Shown here one piece after another: positions 47,501-63,100 of a stretch of DNA of 64,000 nucleotides. Numbering within the stretch: the stretch's first letter is position 1; every line of letters starts with the position of its first letter. The position numbers were made by a program, and so were the translations under genes. The stretch is from Malania oleifera (Eukaryota; Streptophyta; Magnoliopsida; Santalales; Ximeniaceae). Location of the stretch: positions 107,183,988 to 107,247,987 of the forward strand of contig NC_080423.1 in the NCBI RefSeq assembly GCF_029873635.1, read 5' to 3'. The notes beneath the pieces were generated by a model that did no database searches, was not told the origin of the DNA, and saw only the letters and a list, made by a program, of their open reading frames with translations.

Positions 47501-50500
47501 TGTAACGACCTACTTAATTTCCACATAATTTTTTTTCCAAAATACAATAAAACTCATATAATAAATTCAGCAGATGATAATTCACCTGGACCCGTGGGTA
47601 CCAGGGATACAACAGAAACACAAACGGAAGCCTAAGCAGCAGGAAACATACAATCATAATATCATAAATACAAAATCATCCATCACAATACTAGAGTTAC
47701 TGCATCCATTGTATTTAAGTATATACATTCCAAAAGAAAGACCTAGGGACATTTTCCACAAAATCCAACCGTCCCTACCAAAACTTACCCTTCAGAGATG
47801 GCAGATCAACAATACTAAATTAGCAGAGCTTTACCCGCTCTCCTATCAAGGGCTCTTAAAATGTTTATAAAATTTTACGGTGAGACACCTCTCAGTAAGG
47901 GAAATAAACTAATACTAGTCAGTGACAACATGAGTATTTTCGTGTTCTATATAAAATCATACATAAACATATCAGTACAACTATCTGTATCATATCTGGG
48001 AACATATATTATCATATCATGGCAGAACATACATGATTTTCACAAACATAACTCATCTCATATAATATAATACGAAAAAAATCTTGGTAAGTTAGCTGAC
48101 TATTGTCATGTATTACCCCCATATGACTAGGTTGTATGGCCCGAAGGCAAGACCTGGCAATGGTTGGTCGACCACTGCCAAGTCAAAAGTACAGTCTGTA
48201 AGTCCGATGGGTCTACCAGACCTAGTCCGTACACCAGTGGTGCTCACACTTCTTAAAACTACATCAACCATGCAATCTCACGTCACTCCGTACAGTAGTG
48301 TTAACACAAATATCATTATTAATCATGAACACATAGCATCGGTACTGTGCAAGTGTTAGCCTAGATCAAGCCAACTAGGTTCTGATAACATATAGCATAT
48401 ACTGAAACTGTGATACATGGATATTTCATACTATTAATTATCAAATCAATCATATCATTTTGCATATATACGTATATCATGAAAATCACGGCCTGTACGC
48501 CTGTATTTCACATTTTACCATAGCTCGGTCCGTACGCTGGCAAATCATATCCATAGCTCAGCCCGTACGCTAGCAAATCATATCCATAGCTCAGTCCATA
48601 CGCCGAAAAATCATATACATAGTACGGCTCGTACTGCAACAAAACATATCCATAGCTCGGCCCGTACGCCAGCAAATCATACACATAGCACGGCCCGTAC
48701 GCTGGCAAAAATATCCATATTTTTATCATATTCCCATAAAATAGTATTTCATTATAACTTCTACTCATGCCACACGAAATAGGTTTCATATATATTTAAA
48801 CATACCTTCTTTTACAACAGTATTTCCCAAACATAAAGCATACATAAATATATTTATTTTCTTGAAATCAGATGTTGTAATAACATACATACTTTTTCAT
48901 AAAATAACTAGTTTAGTTTATCCCCTTACCTGATTCCTGAAAAACCCCTAAAATATTCAGTCCCGTACCCGCAGGGTTCCGCGTTCAATACCCTGAAAAT
49001 GATATTTCCCAAAACTAAAGTGTGACGACCTCAAAATTTACATCATTTATACATATATTAACTGTTCTGATACCCCCTGCTATGGAACTCGAGCCTCAGA
49101 AGGCACCAAGATAAATCTGAATATAAAATCATACCTATGCAGTGGAAACGTAATCCATACATCCATACACATCATACAATACCAGGTATCTGTGTTTCTC
49201 AACCATAACTATATAAAATACACCTCTCTCCACAATATCTATCCCAAAATACAAAGCTCTACACAAACTTACCCTCTAAACTAGGGTAACCAATATACTA
49301 TTTATCCGTGAACCTGATCTGCTTACCTAGTTAGCTCACCTGAAAAATGTTAAAGTCATGGGTTGAGTTGACGCTCAGTGAATGGAAATATGCTATTACT
49401 AGTGTGTGGCAACTAAGTCAGGAATACTGTTTAAATAACAACTAAACTATAATACAATAATAAATCTGTAAAGCATATATTTCTTTTCACATTTTAAAAT
49501 ATAACTGAATCATCTGTATTTTCTACTTTTCATACTGCTAATATCATACTATACTCATCATATACTGTAAAACTATATACATATACATAACTGTGCTTTA
49601 TCCCTGAAACTCTGTATGTCATGATTTGACCCCTTATGACAGGGTTGTGCGACCCGTAGGCGGGACTTAATCTGGTCGGCCTTCTAGATAAGTCAATATA
49701 CTCTACACTACCTCAGCCCGGCCAAACTGCATACTCTCCTAGGTGCAGGACTGACTGCTACCTTGTCAAACCAGCCCCCTCCACCCAGCAATCTGGGGAG
49801 CTGCATACTCTTCGAGCATGGTCGACGGTACCCACACACTATCTAAGATACGTGGTTGCACTATATCTGTATCTAGCAACAGTACTGTGCTCTGTATTCT
49901 TTATCTATATCTGTCTGTAATCTTTTCTTATGGATCTAATACTATATATATACATATATACTCTTTTACTATTTTCATAATGTTTCCAAAATTACCATAA
50001 TGCTATATTTCTGTACTGTAAATAATTACTCTGTATAATGTATCTGTAGCATTTAGATGCTATCTCTATATATATGTCTGTATACTCTGTCTATATGCTC
50101 TGTCTGTACACTCTGTATATTATGGTAATAAGAAACATGGCATACTATAAACACTATATATATTGTTCTAAATAAAACTATAATATACTGATCTGAGTAA
50201 AACTGTATACATGTATATGTATATATATCTGTTTTATGAAACTATTCGAATAAAAGTTGTATATGTATGTATATCTTTCTGTATAATCTCTGTGAATATA
50301 TGGCTATATCTGTATATTCTGAATAACTCCATATACTGGGAAAAACTATATAAACTGTATATACTGTCTATATCTGTGTGTTCAGTATAGTATGATATAC
50401 TGTAAAAACTATATAAGTTCTTCATCACATAAATATCTACTCAGCCCATACAAGCATTTAAAACTCATATTTTGTAAAACTGGGTAATAAGCTGGTATAT

Positions 50501-51809
50501 GCATATGTGTAAAATCTCTGTTAATATTATAAAAATTCCTAGCATAACATATTTCCCTTACCTTATCTCTAAAAAGTCCCTACTGTACTCTAGCCCTATA
50601 CCCACAGGGTTCTCCACTCAACACCTTGAAAATCAAATCCCCCATAACAAAACATCAGTATTTCTTCATGTATTGTATTTCTTATAACTAAAGGAAAGAC
50701 AAATACTGAATAAATTGTCTTACCCTGAGATTGGGACGAAATCCAAACCAACTCCACCAACGATCAGCTCCAACAAACTTGCATAAAACTTTGTTAGAAG
50801 CGTCGTGGTGGCTTCAGATCGTCGATCCGGCGTGAAACGGGGCTGGAAAAGAAGAGAGAAGGAGGGAGTGACATTTTTAGAGAGAGAAAGATCTTTCTAT
50901 GCTGAAAATTTATCTAAAATCTGGTTTTTCACTATTTATAGAGCAGGATTCGTCGACAAGACACATCACCTCGTTGATGAGTCCTTTAATAATTTCATCA
51001 AAGAACTTCCTCCCTCGTCGACGAATTTCAGACTGTCCCTAAAACCCTTCTTGGTATCTTCTCGTCAACGAGGAGTGGCTTCGTCGACAAGGTCCCCTTA
51101 TGCGCTCGTCGACGAACTCCCTGTGTTCATCGACGAGGCCCTGTGAAAAAATCTTTCGGGTTATTATCCCTGTGTTCGTCAACGAGGCCCTGCTGCCTCT
51201 TTCTATTTCTGTTTCCATTTCCTTATTTCTTTATTATTTAAATAACATTATTTTTCGGGTCGTTACATAAAGTTCAATATTTCTACACGTACTACACTTC
51301 CTACAACTGTCAAGAAACCAAATACTGAGTAGAAAGCCTTACCTTGGATTTTGGATGGTTTCCAACTCAGCCCCACCGATGATTCACTCCAACAGATTTA
51401 AAGAGAACTCTCTCAAGAGTGTTGTGGTGGCTTCAGGTCGTTGATCTGACGAAGAATGGACCCGGAAAACTAGATAGAAGGTTGAGGAACCGAAGGGAGC
51501 GAGAAAGGAGGATTTTGTGCTGAATTTCTATCAAAAAATCACGTTTAGAACTATTTATACTATGTCCTTCGTCGACAAGCCACGTCACCTCATCGACAAG
51601 GTCATAAAGAGAGTTCGCCAACAAACTCTGTTTCTCATCGATGAAATTCAGAAATGAGAGGATTGCTCTTCGGTATTTTCTCATCGACGAGCCCAATTGT
51701 AACTTCGCGTTCGTCGATGAAGCCTGCTGCCTCTTTCTTTATCCCTTCCAATTTCTATTTCCTCCCTCTCTAATATTATTTAAATATTATAATTATTCGG
51801 GTCACTACA
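47501..51809 (-). mobile_element. Tekay-like 3' LTR, family 1, with a nested LTR
   Basis: The LTR runs TGTAACGACCTAC...GGGTCACTACA on the plus strand, orientation minus, interrupted by 49021-51267. AAATT (47496-47500) precedes it. It is followed by internal sequence (51810-51845), so this is the 3' LTR of a once full element rather than a solo LTR. A minisatellite of CCCGTACGCYRGCAAATCAT units lies at 48485-48710. The U3 palindrome array is at 51565-51720. Confidence 0.85.
49021..51267 (-). mobile_element. Solo LTR, family 3, nested
   Basis: The LTR runs TGTGACGACCTC...CGGGTCGTTACA (2247 bp) with a perfect target duplication TAAAG (49016-49020 and 51268-51272). Blocks shared with other families are at 49616-49670 (CATGATTTGACCC...TTGTGCGACCCG) and AGCAACAGTACTGTGCTC (49874-49891). 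The U3 palindrome array lies at 50950-51185, with a minus-strand TATA (CTATTTATAGAG, 50931-50942) beside it. Confidence 0.87.
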
Positions 51810-51845
51810 TTCTCCCCTCCTTATAAAATTTCGTCCTCGAAATTT
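51810..51845 (-). mobile_element. Tekay internal 3' end and polypurine tract
   Basis: On the minus strand this reads AATTTCGAGGACGAAATTTT followed by ATAAGGAGGGGAGAA and then the LTR start TGTAGTGACCC. The FEDEI-type codons followed by AAGGAGGGGAGAATG directly before the 3' LTR are the usual 3' boundary of Tekay/Del chromoviruses. It is the one place in the window that ties these long LTRs to a lineage. Confidence 0.8.
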
Positions 51846-51865
51846 ACTGTTCACGTATCTCATCA

Positions 51866-52830
51866 TGTAACGACCCAAAAAATAATGTTATTTAAATAAT
51901 AAAAAGAAAGGGGAATGGAAACCGAAAATGGAAGGAGGCAGTTGACGACTTTGCATTTTGGAAAGGATAATCTCGAGGAATTTTTCAGCTCCTCGTCGAC
52001 GAGGGTATAAGAGGAGCTCGTCGACGTGGATAGGATTCGTCAACGAGAAGATACCGAGAGAGAATTTGTGGAAACCTGAAATTCGTCGACAAGGGTTTAC
52101 GTTCATCGACGAACTTTCTACAGGACTCGTTGACGAGGTGACGTGGCTCGTTGACGAATCTCGCAGTATAAATAGGGTTAAACGTGATTTTTCAGTCATT
52201 TTCCTGCGCAAAACTTCTCTCTCTCTCTTACCCTACGGTTCCCTATCCTTCTCTCTTTGATTTCGGGTCGGATTTCCGCTGATTCAAGGATCTGAAGCCA
52301 CCATGACGCTCTTGAGAAAGTTCTCTAAAAATTTGCCAGAGCGGATTGTTGGTGGGGCTGAGGTGGAAACCATCCCAAATCCAGGATAAGACTTTCTACT
52401 CAATATTTGAATTCTTGACAGTTATAGAAAGTGTAGTACGCGTAGAAATACTGAACTTTAGTTCTAGGGATTGTTGTTTTCAGGGTGTTGAGTAGGGAAC
52501 CCTACGAGTGCAGGACAGATTTTCTTAGGGACTTTTCAAGAATTAAGTAAGGGGATAAACTAAACTAGCATTTTATGAAAAATATGTATATTATTATAGC
52601 ATTTGATTTTAGGAAAATAAATATATTTATATATGATTTATATTTGGGAAAATGTTGTTGAAAGTGATGATATGTTAAATATACGAAAAACTTGTTTAGT
52701 GTGGCATGAGTAGAAATTAATATGAAATACTGTTTCTGAGAATGTGTTAATGATATGAATTTTTATAATGGAAAAATCGGCGTACGGGCCAAGATTTTGA
52801 TATGTTTATCGGCGTACGGGCCAAGCTATG
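51866..52830 (+). mobile_element. Truncated LTR, family 1, inverted relative to its neighbour
   Basis: Starts TGTAACGACCCAAAAAATAATG and proceeds through the CGTCGACGA array (51988-52160), TATA-like AGTATAAATAGGG (52165-52177), a CT-rich leader (52209-52235), GGTGTTGAGTAGGGAACCC (52485) and minisatellite units GGCGTACGGGCCAAG (52779, 52811). It is cut at 52830 by a Cassandra LTR. With 47501-51809 it forms an inverted pair around a 56-bp spacer. Confidence 0.83.
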
Positions 52831-53964
52831 TGTGATACCCCATGGATGAAAGACTTAAAAGATTAGATGTTATTACCCATATCAACAACGTGCACCTTTC
52901 TTTTCGAGAGTTTTCCTATAAGAACTTCATAATTAAGCGTGCTTGACTTGGAGCAATCTTGGGATGGGTGACCACCTGGGAAGTTTTCTCAGGAAGTGTG
53001 TGAGTAAGAATAAAACACATTGAAAATGACACGTGTTGGTTTGTGGGGCCATTCATTGGCCTGATAAGGCCCGCCCCCTATTGTTTGGTCCTGGTGGAGG
53101 AGGAGAGACGCAGTGCTCCCTCGCAGACCCAGGTTGGGGCGTTACAGATGGTATCGAAGCCAACACCCAATCGGAAGTGTGATGAGATTCACATTGCCTG
53201 AATTTGGAAATGTGGGTTCGCAACGAGGACGTTGCATTCTATAAGTGGTGGAGAATGTGATACCCCATGGATGAAAGACTTAAAAGATTAGATATTACTA
53301 CCTATATCAACAAGGTGCACCTTTCTTTTCAGGAGCTTTCCCATAAGAACTCCATAGTTAAGCGTGCTTGACTTGGAGCAATCTTGGGATGGGTAACCAC
53401 TTGGGAAGTTTTCTCAGGAAGTGTGTGAGTGAGGATAAAACACACTAAAAAGGACACGTGTTGGTTTGTGGGGTCAGTCATTAGTCTGATAAGGCCCGCC
53501 CCCTATTGTCTGGACCAAGTGGAGGAGGAAGAGAGACGCAATGCTCCCTGGCAGACCCAGGTTGGGGTGTTACAACCCAAGCCGGAAGTGTGATGAGATT
53601 CACATCGCCTAGGTTTGGAAATGTGGGTTTGCAACGAGGACGTTGCGTTCTGTAAGTGGGGGAGAATGTGATACCCCGTGGAAGAAAGGCTTAAAAGAAT
53701 TAGAACCCATATCAACAAGGTGCACCTTTCTTTTTAGGAGTTTTTCCATAAGAACTTCACGGTTAAGCGTGCTTGGCTTGGAGTAATCTTAGGATGGGTG
53801 ATCTTCTAGGAAGTTTTCTCAGGAAGTGTGTGAGTGAGAACAAAACATACTAAAAAGAATATGTGTTGGTCTGTGAGGTCAATCATTAGTCTGATAAGGT
53901 TCACCCCCTATTGTCTAACCTAAGTGGAGGAGGAGAGACTCAGTGCTCCCTTTGGGGCGTTACA
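52831..53964 (+). mobile_element. Cassandra TRIM multimer: three LTRs, two internal regions
   Basis: LTRs at 52831-53146, 53256-53574 and 53667-53964. The first internal region (53147-53255) retains a mutated primer binding site TGGTATCGAAGCC; the second (53575-53666) lacks it. Each LTR has the 5S-like GTTAAGCGTGCTTGACTTGG-type domain. No matching target duplication flanks the array: the left flank is a Tekay LTR and the right flank gypsy pol. Tandem forms like this arise from recombination between LTRs. Confidence 0.87.
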
Positions 53965-56900
53965 CTTAGAGGATGTGGATCGATGGTAGAGCAATCAACA
54001 AGATCCTCGTCAAGAATAAGTTTCCCATACCTAAACTAGATGATATGTTTGATAAGATGGTAGGATCCAAGATTTTTTCAAAGATACCTTAAAAGTAGAT
54101 ACCATCATATTAGGATTATACCAAGAGATGAGTGGAAAATTGCCTTCAAGACGAAGAATGGGTTATATGAGTGATTAATCATGCCATTTGGGCTAACTAA
54201 TTAATGCACCGAGCACTTTCATGAGAATTATGACTCGGGTATTAAGGCCTTTCATTGGACACTTCTTTGTAGTCTACTTTGATGATATATTGATCTATAG
54301 TCAGATTAGGAAATAGCACCTTATCCATTTGAGGAGAGTGTTTGAGGTTTTGAGGGAGCAGAAGTTATATGTCAACTTAAAGAAATGTACTTTTATGACT
54401 AAACACATCATTTGTAATGACTTCAATTTCCTTAACATAAAATGTAACATAATAAATAAGATGGTCAACCCGAACCCGTGGGTAACAGAGAAACCTGTCA
54501 ATTACAACAGAAACCTAAACAGCAGCAAGCATAAAATCTCGAACATCCAATCATAAAACATAATACCAGAGTTTACTATATCATCAAAATACTCTTACTA
54601 TATACAACCTCCAAAAAGTCAAAATAACACTTGGATCGTATAACAAAAATCTCTCGATCCTAGTTCAACGCTTACCCTTCTAGTAGGGAAACCCCAATCA
54701 CTCAACGACAGCCCTGACCCGCTGGTCTCTCTGGGTTTCCTGAAAATCATTTAATGTTTGGGGGTGAGACACTTCTCAGTAAGGGAAAATCAACTAAATA
54801 TAACTGTGTGGCAACATGAATATTTAATGTAATTATACAAATACAATACATTTCATATATCTGTAGACATTTATCATCACATACTGAATAATCATATACT
54901 TTCATAATTGCTGATAAATCATATCGTATGTAAACATCTGTTATACTAATAATACTGAAAACATACCCAGGATGAATAGCTAGTCGGTGTCATGTATTAC
55001 CCCCCATTTCGAGTTGTACAGCCCGAAGGCGGGACCCGACAATGGCTAGCCGACCACTGCCGAGTCAAATATGTCTGTATGATGGGCCCGCCGCACCCTA
55101 GTCCGAACTGCCAAGTGGATGTCCACACTCTACTGAAAGCCTCATCGACTATCCATCTCCTACCCCCTCGTGGGGTAGTTAGCACTAATCTGATCATAAA
55201 CATCTTATCTATAAGCTACGGTACCGAGCCCTTGAACTGAACTAAACTAACATTCGGGTTCTAATAACATATAGTACATGATTATATAGCATCTTTTATA
55301 ATTATGGCCTTGTGTCGAACATATCATAATTACGGCCTTGTGCCGAACATATCATAATTATGGCCTTGTGCCGAACATATCATAATTACGTCCTCGTGCC
55401 GAGCATATCATAATATCGTTCTGAAATTACATCAATTACCATGCACTTCAAAATCATCATAATATACTGTACTCTTTCATAATTTCACAAAACATATTTC
55501 ATTCATATCATCGTCGTATCGTGATATTCTTACATGGAAAATAATATTCATGCCACACATTTGTTGTATAAAACCATACATTCTATTCTAAAAATCATAT
55601 TTTCTAGCATCTCATACATCTATATATGTTTCATCACATTGGCAGTATTTTTCTCAAACATACATTCATTTCAGAATATTCAAATATCGTAAATATTTTT
55701 AAAAAATCAAGTTACTCGTAAATAATAATAATTTGCGGAAAAAGTAATTAGTTTAGTTTATTCACTTACCTGGATACTGAGAAAGTCCCTAAAATATCCT
55801 GGTCTACCCTCCGTAGGATTTCCTGATCAATACCCTGAAACTGAAAACTCTCAGTATTAAACTTTAGTATTTTTACGTATACATCATTTCTTATAACTAT
55901 CATAAAACCAAATTTGTCTTAAAAAACCTTACCTCAACTCTGGGATGGTTTCCAACTTACTTTCACCAACAATCCGCTCCGGAAAATTTGGAGAGAACTT
56001 CCCTAGGAGCGTCGTGGTGACTTCAGATTGTCGATCCGGCATAAATCTAGCCCAAAATCGATGAGAGAGAGAGAGAAGGCCGAAGGGGAAAGAGAGGGCC
56101 GAAGGGGAGAGAGAGTTAGCTTAATAAAGAAGTTAAAAATCGGATTTTTGATATATATAGAACTAGATTCGTCGACGAGCCACGTCATTCGTCGACGAAT
56201 CCTTCAATAATTTCATCGACAAAATTCAATCAGTTCAAAACTCTCTTAGTATTTCTTCGTCGACGAATTCTCTTCTACCCTCGTCGACGAATTCCCTGTA
56301 TTCGTCGACGAGTCCTATGGGTATTTCCTTTCCTTATTATTTAATTCCAGATTTATTTGGGTTGTCACATCATCTTCCTTGGTTTTGTTGTGTCTGAGCA
56401 TGGCGTTTTTGTTGACCCTGATAATGTCAAGGCCATTAGAGATTGGCATACTCCCCGGAACATACATGTTGCGATGAGTTTTCATGGGTTAGCCACATTC
56501 TACAGGAGGTTCATCAGAAAATTTAGCACTATCATGACCCCCATTTCAATCTACCACAAGAAATGAGAATTTAGATGATTGAAATCTGCGACAAAAGCCT
56601 TTTTTGATATAAAAGGTTTGATGACTAAGACACCATTGCATCACCTACCATATTTCCATAAATTATTTGAGGTTGCATATGAGGCCTCAAGTGTAGGCAT
56701 TAAAGGAGTGCTTAGTCAGGAGAGACGCCCGATAGCCTTCTTTAGCGAGAAGTTGAATAGGGCAAAACAGTGGTATTCTACCTATGATAGGAAATTTTAT
56801 GCTATGGTATAGTCACTGCGACACTGGAGACACTATCTCCTTCCTTAGGAGTTTCTCTTGTACTCAGACCACCAAGCCCTTAGGTATTTACATACTCAGA

Positions 56901-57130
56901 TGAAGCTAGGGCATAGACATATGAAATGGGTTGAGCACATACAACAGTACACTTTGTACTCAAACACCGAGCTAGTGTTGAGAACAAGGCTGCTGATGCT
57001 TTAAGCCGAGTCGTAGCCACCATGTAGACTCTTCTGGTGAAATTTGTTAGCCACCATGTAGACTCTTCAAGTGAAATATATTTAGTTGAGTTGGCGCTTT
57101 TGGGATTTAGTCCATTTATAGTCAATTGTG
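53965..57130 (+). pseudogene. Ty3/gypsy pol relic (RT and RNase H), interrupted by an LTR
   Basis: Plus-strand RT motifs: [45 protein letters not shown], stop, [25 protein letters not shown] (the YxDD box, about 54270-54310), HLRRVFEVLREQKLYVNLKK. After the [21 protein letters not shown], then RNase H/tether AFFSEKLNRAKQWYSTYDRK and SLRHWRHYLLP, SDHQALRYLHTQMKL, and AADALSRV near 57000. Several stops and frame breaks. The integrase is absent. The lineage is not clear from these motifs, and it need not belong with the surrounding Tekay LTRs. Confidence 0.83.
54413..56369 (-). mobile_element. Solo LTR, family 2, in gypsy pol
   Basis: The LTR runs TGTAATGACTTCAATTTCC...TTGGGTTGTCACA (1957 bp) with target duplications TCATT (54408-54412) and TCATC (56370-56374). 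Excision rejoins the pol reading TKHI to IFLGF. Minus-strand features: minisatellite of TACGGCCTTGTGCCGAACAT units (55301-55410), conserved CATTTCGAGTTGTACAGCCC block (55006-55025), GCTACGGTACCGAGCCC (55214-55230), CGTCGACGA array (56168-56312), and TATA (GATATATATAG, 56150-56160). Confidence 0.87.
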
Positions 57131-60622
<3,492 letters not shown>

Positions 60623-61639
60623 GTACGGTCAACTGTTGTGCAACTTACTTATTTTGCCACTTTCCTGTTGGTTTGTATGTCACGTTTTTTATGTTTTGTA
60701 ACTTTTTTTCATTTTTTATATCTAATTGGTGACGGTGAGAAACATACGAAGATAATTGAGAAAAGAAGAATTGCATGGACGAATTGGTCTTGCAATCTTA
60801 TATAAGTTAAACATATTCAAGCTCATTGCAATGCCTATCAGTTTTACTTCAAAATGCGTACGGAAAAATTACAGAAACTTTCAAGCTTTGCATTAAAAAT
60901 GCATAGAACTTGAATCCATTCCCCGCTGCTTTTTCCTTCATCTGCCATTATGTTGTTCTTTGAGAGGAAAATTCTATCCAGAAGTCATGGTGATGTATTT
61001 TAGGATATATAACATCCCAGAAATGCAAATATTGACCTATTTTTTTTCCTATTCTCATTGACGTGACAATGTCTTCAAGCAGTGATTTGCAAGTTCTGTT
61101 TTTGAGTCTGGTGAAGCAATGAAATCCTGCTACCGTAGATTTTGAATCAGGTAGATGCTAGTTCAAATTCACATTAAGAATTGTTGATGCAGAATGTTGG
61201 ATTCCTACACTCCCGTCAAAAATGAACACTCCTCTACCCATATTAATCTTTGTACTGACTGTTCCGTAAGCAGTTTGAGGGTGGTGATTTCATCTGGAAT
61301 GGGAGAATTGGTCTTGCAATCTTTCACAAGTATGGTAGTCGCAGAAGCTTAGCGGAAAGGAATTGAATGCTTTAGTTGAAATATACTTCAACTCTCTGTT
61401 GTCTAGGAGGCTTCACTTTGAGCTTTAATTCCCATAACTGTTGTGTTTGTTACAACAGGTGACTGTTGGAATTAGCTTCTCCTGTAAAATTTGGGCCAGG
61501 TTGATTGCTAAGTTCCATGATAGTTATACACAGCTTACGGCACTTGATAAGTCATGATTTGGAAATGTAGAAGCGACTAGATTTTACAATGATCATACAG
61601 TGTTTCACACTCATTCGAGGTTACATTTCCTTCACAGGT
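60623..61639. other. Putative intron 2 of the STEEP1-like gene
   Basis: Non-coding by inspection, with moderate AT content and no transposon ends. It runs into copia leader sequence at about 61640. The remaining exons of the gene family are not recognisable here. Confidence 0.45.
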
Positions 61640-61861
61640 CACCGACGTGTGGCGAGGCGTTCCTCTCTAGGAATGCGCGTGGGGGCGCGTGGGCCTCTGT
61701 TTGAGCTCCTTTCGAGCTCTAGTTTGCACCGTTGGCTACGTATCGGTGAGGTAAACGTGATAGTGGTCTCAAAATTCAATTTCGAGCCACTAGATAAAGC
61801 TTTGATTTCGGTGAACAACTCCAATCTTGTCTTTCTGCTCCAATTGGGCTCTGATACCACT
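61640..61861 (-). mobile_element. Copia 5' leader with primer binding site
   Basis: On the minus strand the 5' LTR is followed, after a 2-nt spacer, by TGGTATCAGAGC (61859-61848), a match to the 3' end of initiator tRNA-Met, and then leader sequence CCAATTGGAGCAGAAAGACA. The leader reaches GC-rich GGCCCACGCGCCCCCACGCG (about 61700-61681) and stops resembling the element near 61640. Confidence 0.83.
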
Positions 61862-62251
61862 TGTTAGGACCCTATGAGCAATTAGAAAAATTTGGAATAC
61901 TAGAAATTTACGTGGTTTGGTCAAAATCGACCTACGTCCACGGAGCACACCACAATTCACTAAAAAATCACCACAGGAAAGAAATACAACTCTCTTAGTT
62001 TCTCTCTTCCCCACACTCTCTTCTTCCTCTCTTTCTCTGTTTCTTCGCAGTGCATCTCACAACTCTCCATAGCTCCTCTATTTATAGGGCTAATAATCAA
62101 TTACAACTTAATTACAATAAACCAAAAATGGTAGGTTATATTCATCAAGATAAATTAAGAAAAATGGAGATAAATGACACAACTTGCAAACCGGGTCTCC
62201 AGCCTTACATCTCCAGTTCTTGGCTCTAGCTACGTCTCTCGGTTCTAGTTA
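61862..62251 (-). mobile_element. Copia 5' LTR
   Basis: TGTTAGGACCCTATGAGC... on the plus strand. It is similar along its whole length to 36984-37372, with shared stretches such as TCAAAATCGACCTACGTCCA and GCTCCTCTATTTATAGGGCT (minus-strand TATA). The terminal CA of the LTR appears mutated. AATACACCAATCC follows, the continuation of the tandem unit left at 36983. Confidence 0.83.
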
Positions 62252-63100
62252 TAATAAATACACCAATCCATATAAATACCAATTGTTAAAATCATTTGTA
62301 TTAGTCAATTATAGTGAAAAAAATTCAGTAACAACCATATAAATAAAATTTATACCACTTCTATTGTTTTTAAAAATATTCTTAAAATTAATGTCATCTT
62401 AGTGTGGCAATCATTGCTTTTCATTCATATAAATTACTGCACTAACAAAACCTAATTTAGTGCACATTTATTTATTTTTTTAAATAAATAAATTACTGCA
62501 TGCAGTAATAAATTTAAAAATTGGAATGAGTATAGTGTAGTAAATCGCTCGAGATATTTTCATTAAAACTATGTTCGAATTCATTTTTTTCAAGTCACCA
62601 CGCCTTTTTTTTTTTTAAGTGTCAAGGTCACCTTTATCGTTCACCTTATTTTCCAATCTCAGGCATTGACAGTACAACCTGACAACTCGGTCAAATCAAT
62701 CAAATTAAATTTCAAAATTATGCATGAAAAAACAAATGACATTCAATATTTTTAATTTTTTAATAGAAAATGAGAACTTAGAGACGAAGTTGGAAAACAA
62801 AAAAAATAAAAAAATAAAAAAATTTCACATTTATTATATGTCTTTTCTAATTATACATCAATATCTAGATCTTTGAATATATATATTTTAAATTATTTGT
62901 ACGTGGAAGGTCTCTCAATCCAGTTGTTTTTTTTTTCTTCCCCACATTTTTATGATATAAAAAAAAATTATTAGTTACATGTAACACATAATATTATTCT
63001 TAAAATTAAAAAAAGAATAAATAAATAACCTAATTTGTCAAATGTTAAATTAATTAATTTTTTATTTCATCTTAAATACATTAAAAATACTAGTTGATTG
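62252..63100. repeat. Non-coding tandem array, right part of unit 3
   Basis: Picks up the unit exactly where it broke at 36983: ACACCAATCCATATAAATAC (62260), then GTGTCAAGGTCACC (62620), GAACTTAGAGACGAAGTTGG (62773) and AATAAATAACCTAATTTGTC (63020), in the same order as in units 1 and 2. No coding sense. Confidence 0.7.

Noticed and set aside
61589..61867. 92-codon plus-strand ORF with GC-rich coding look
   Set aside because: It is antisense to the copia leader and ends in the primer binding site; the GC-rich part is the leader's own sequence.
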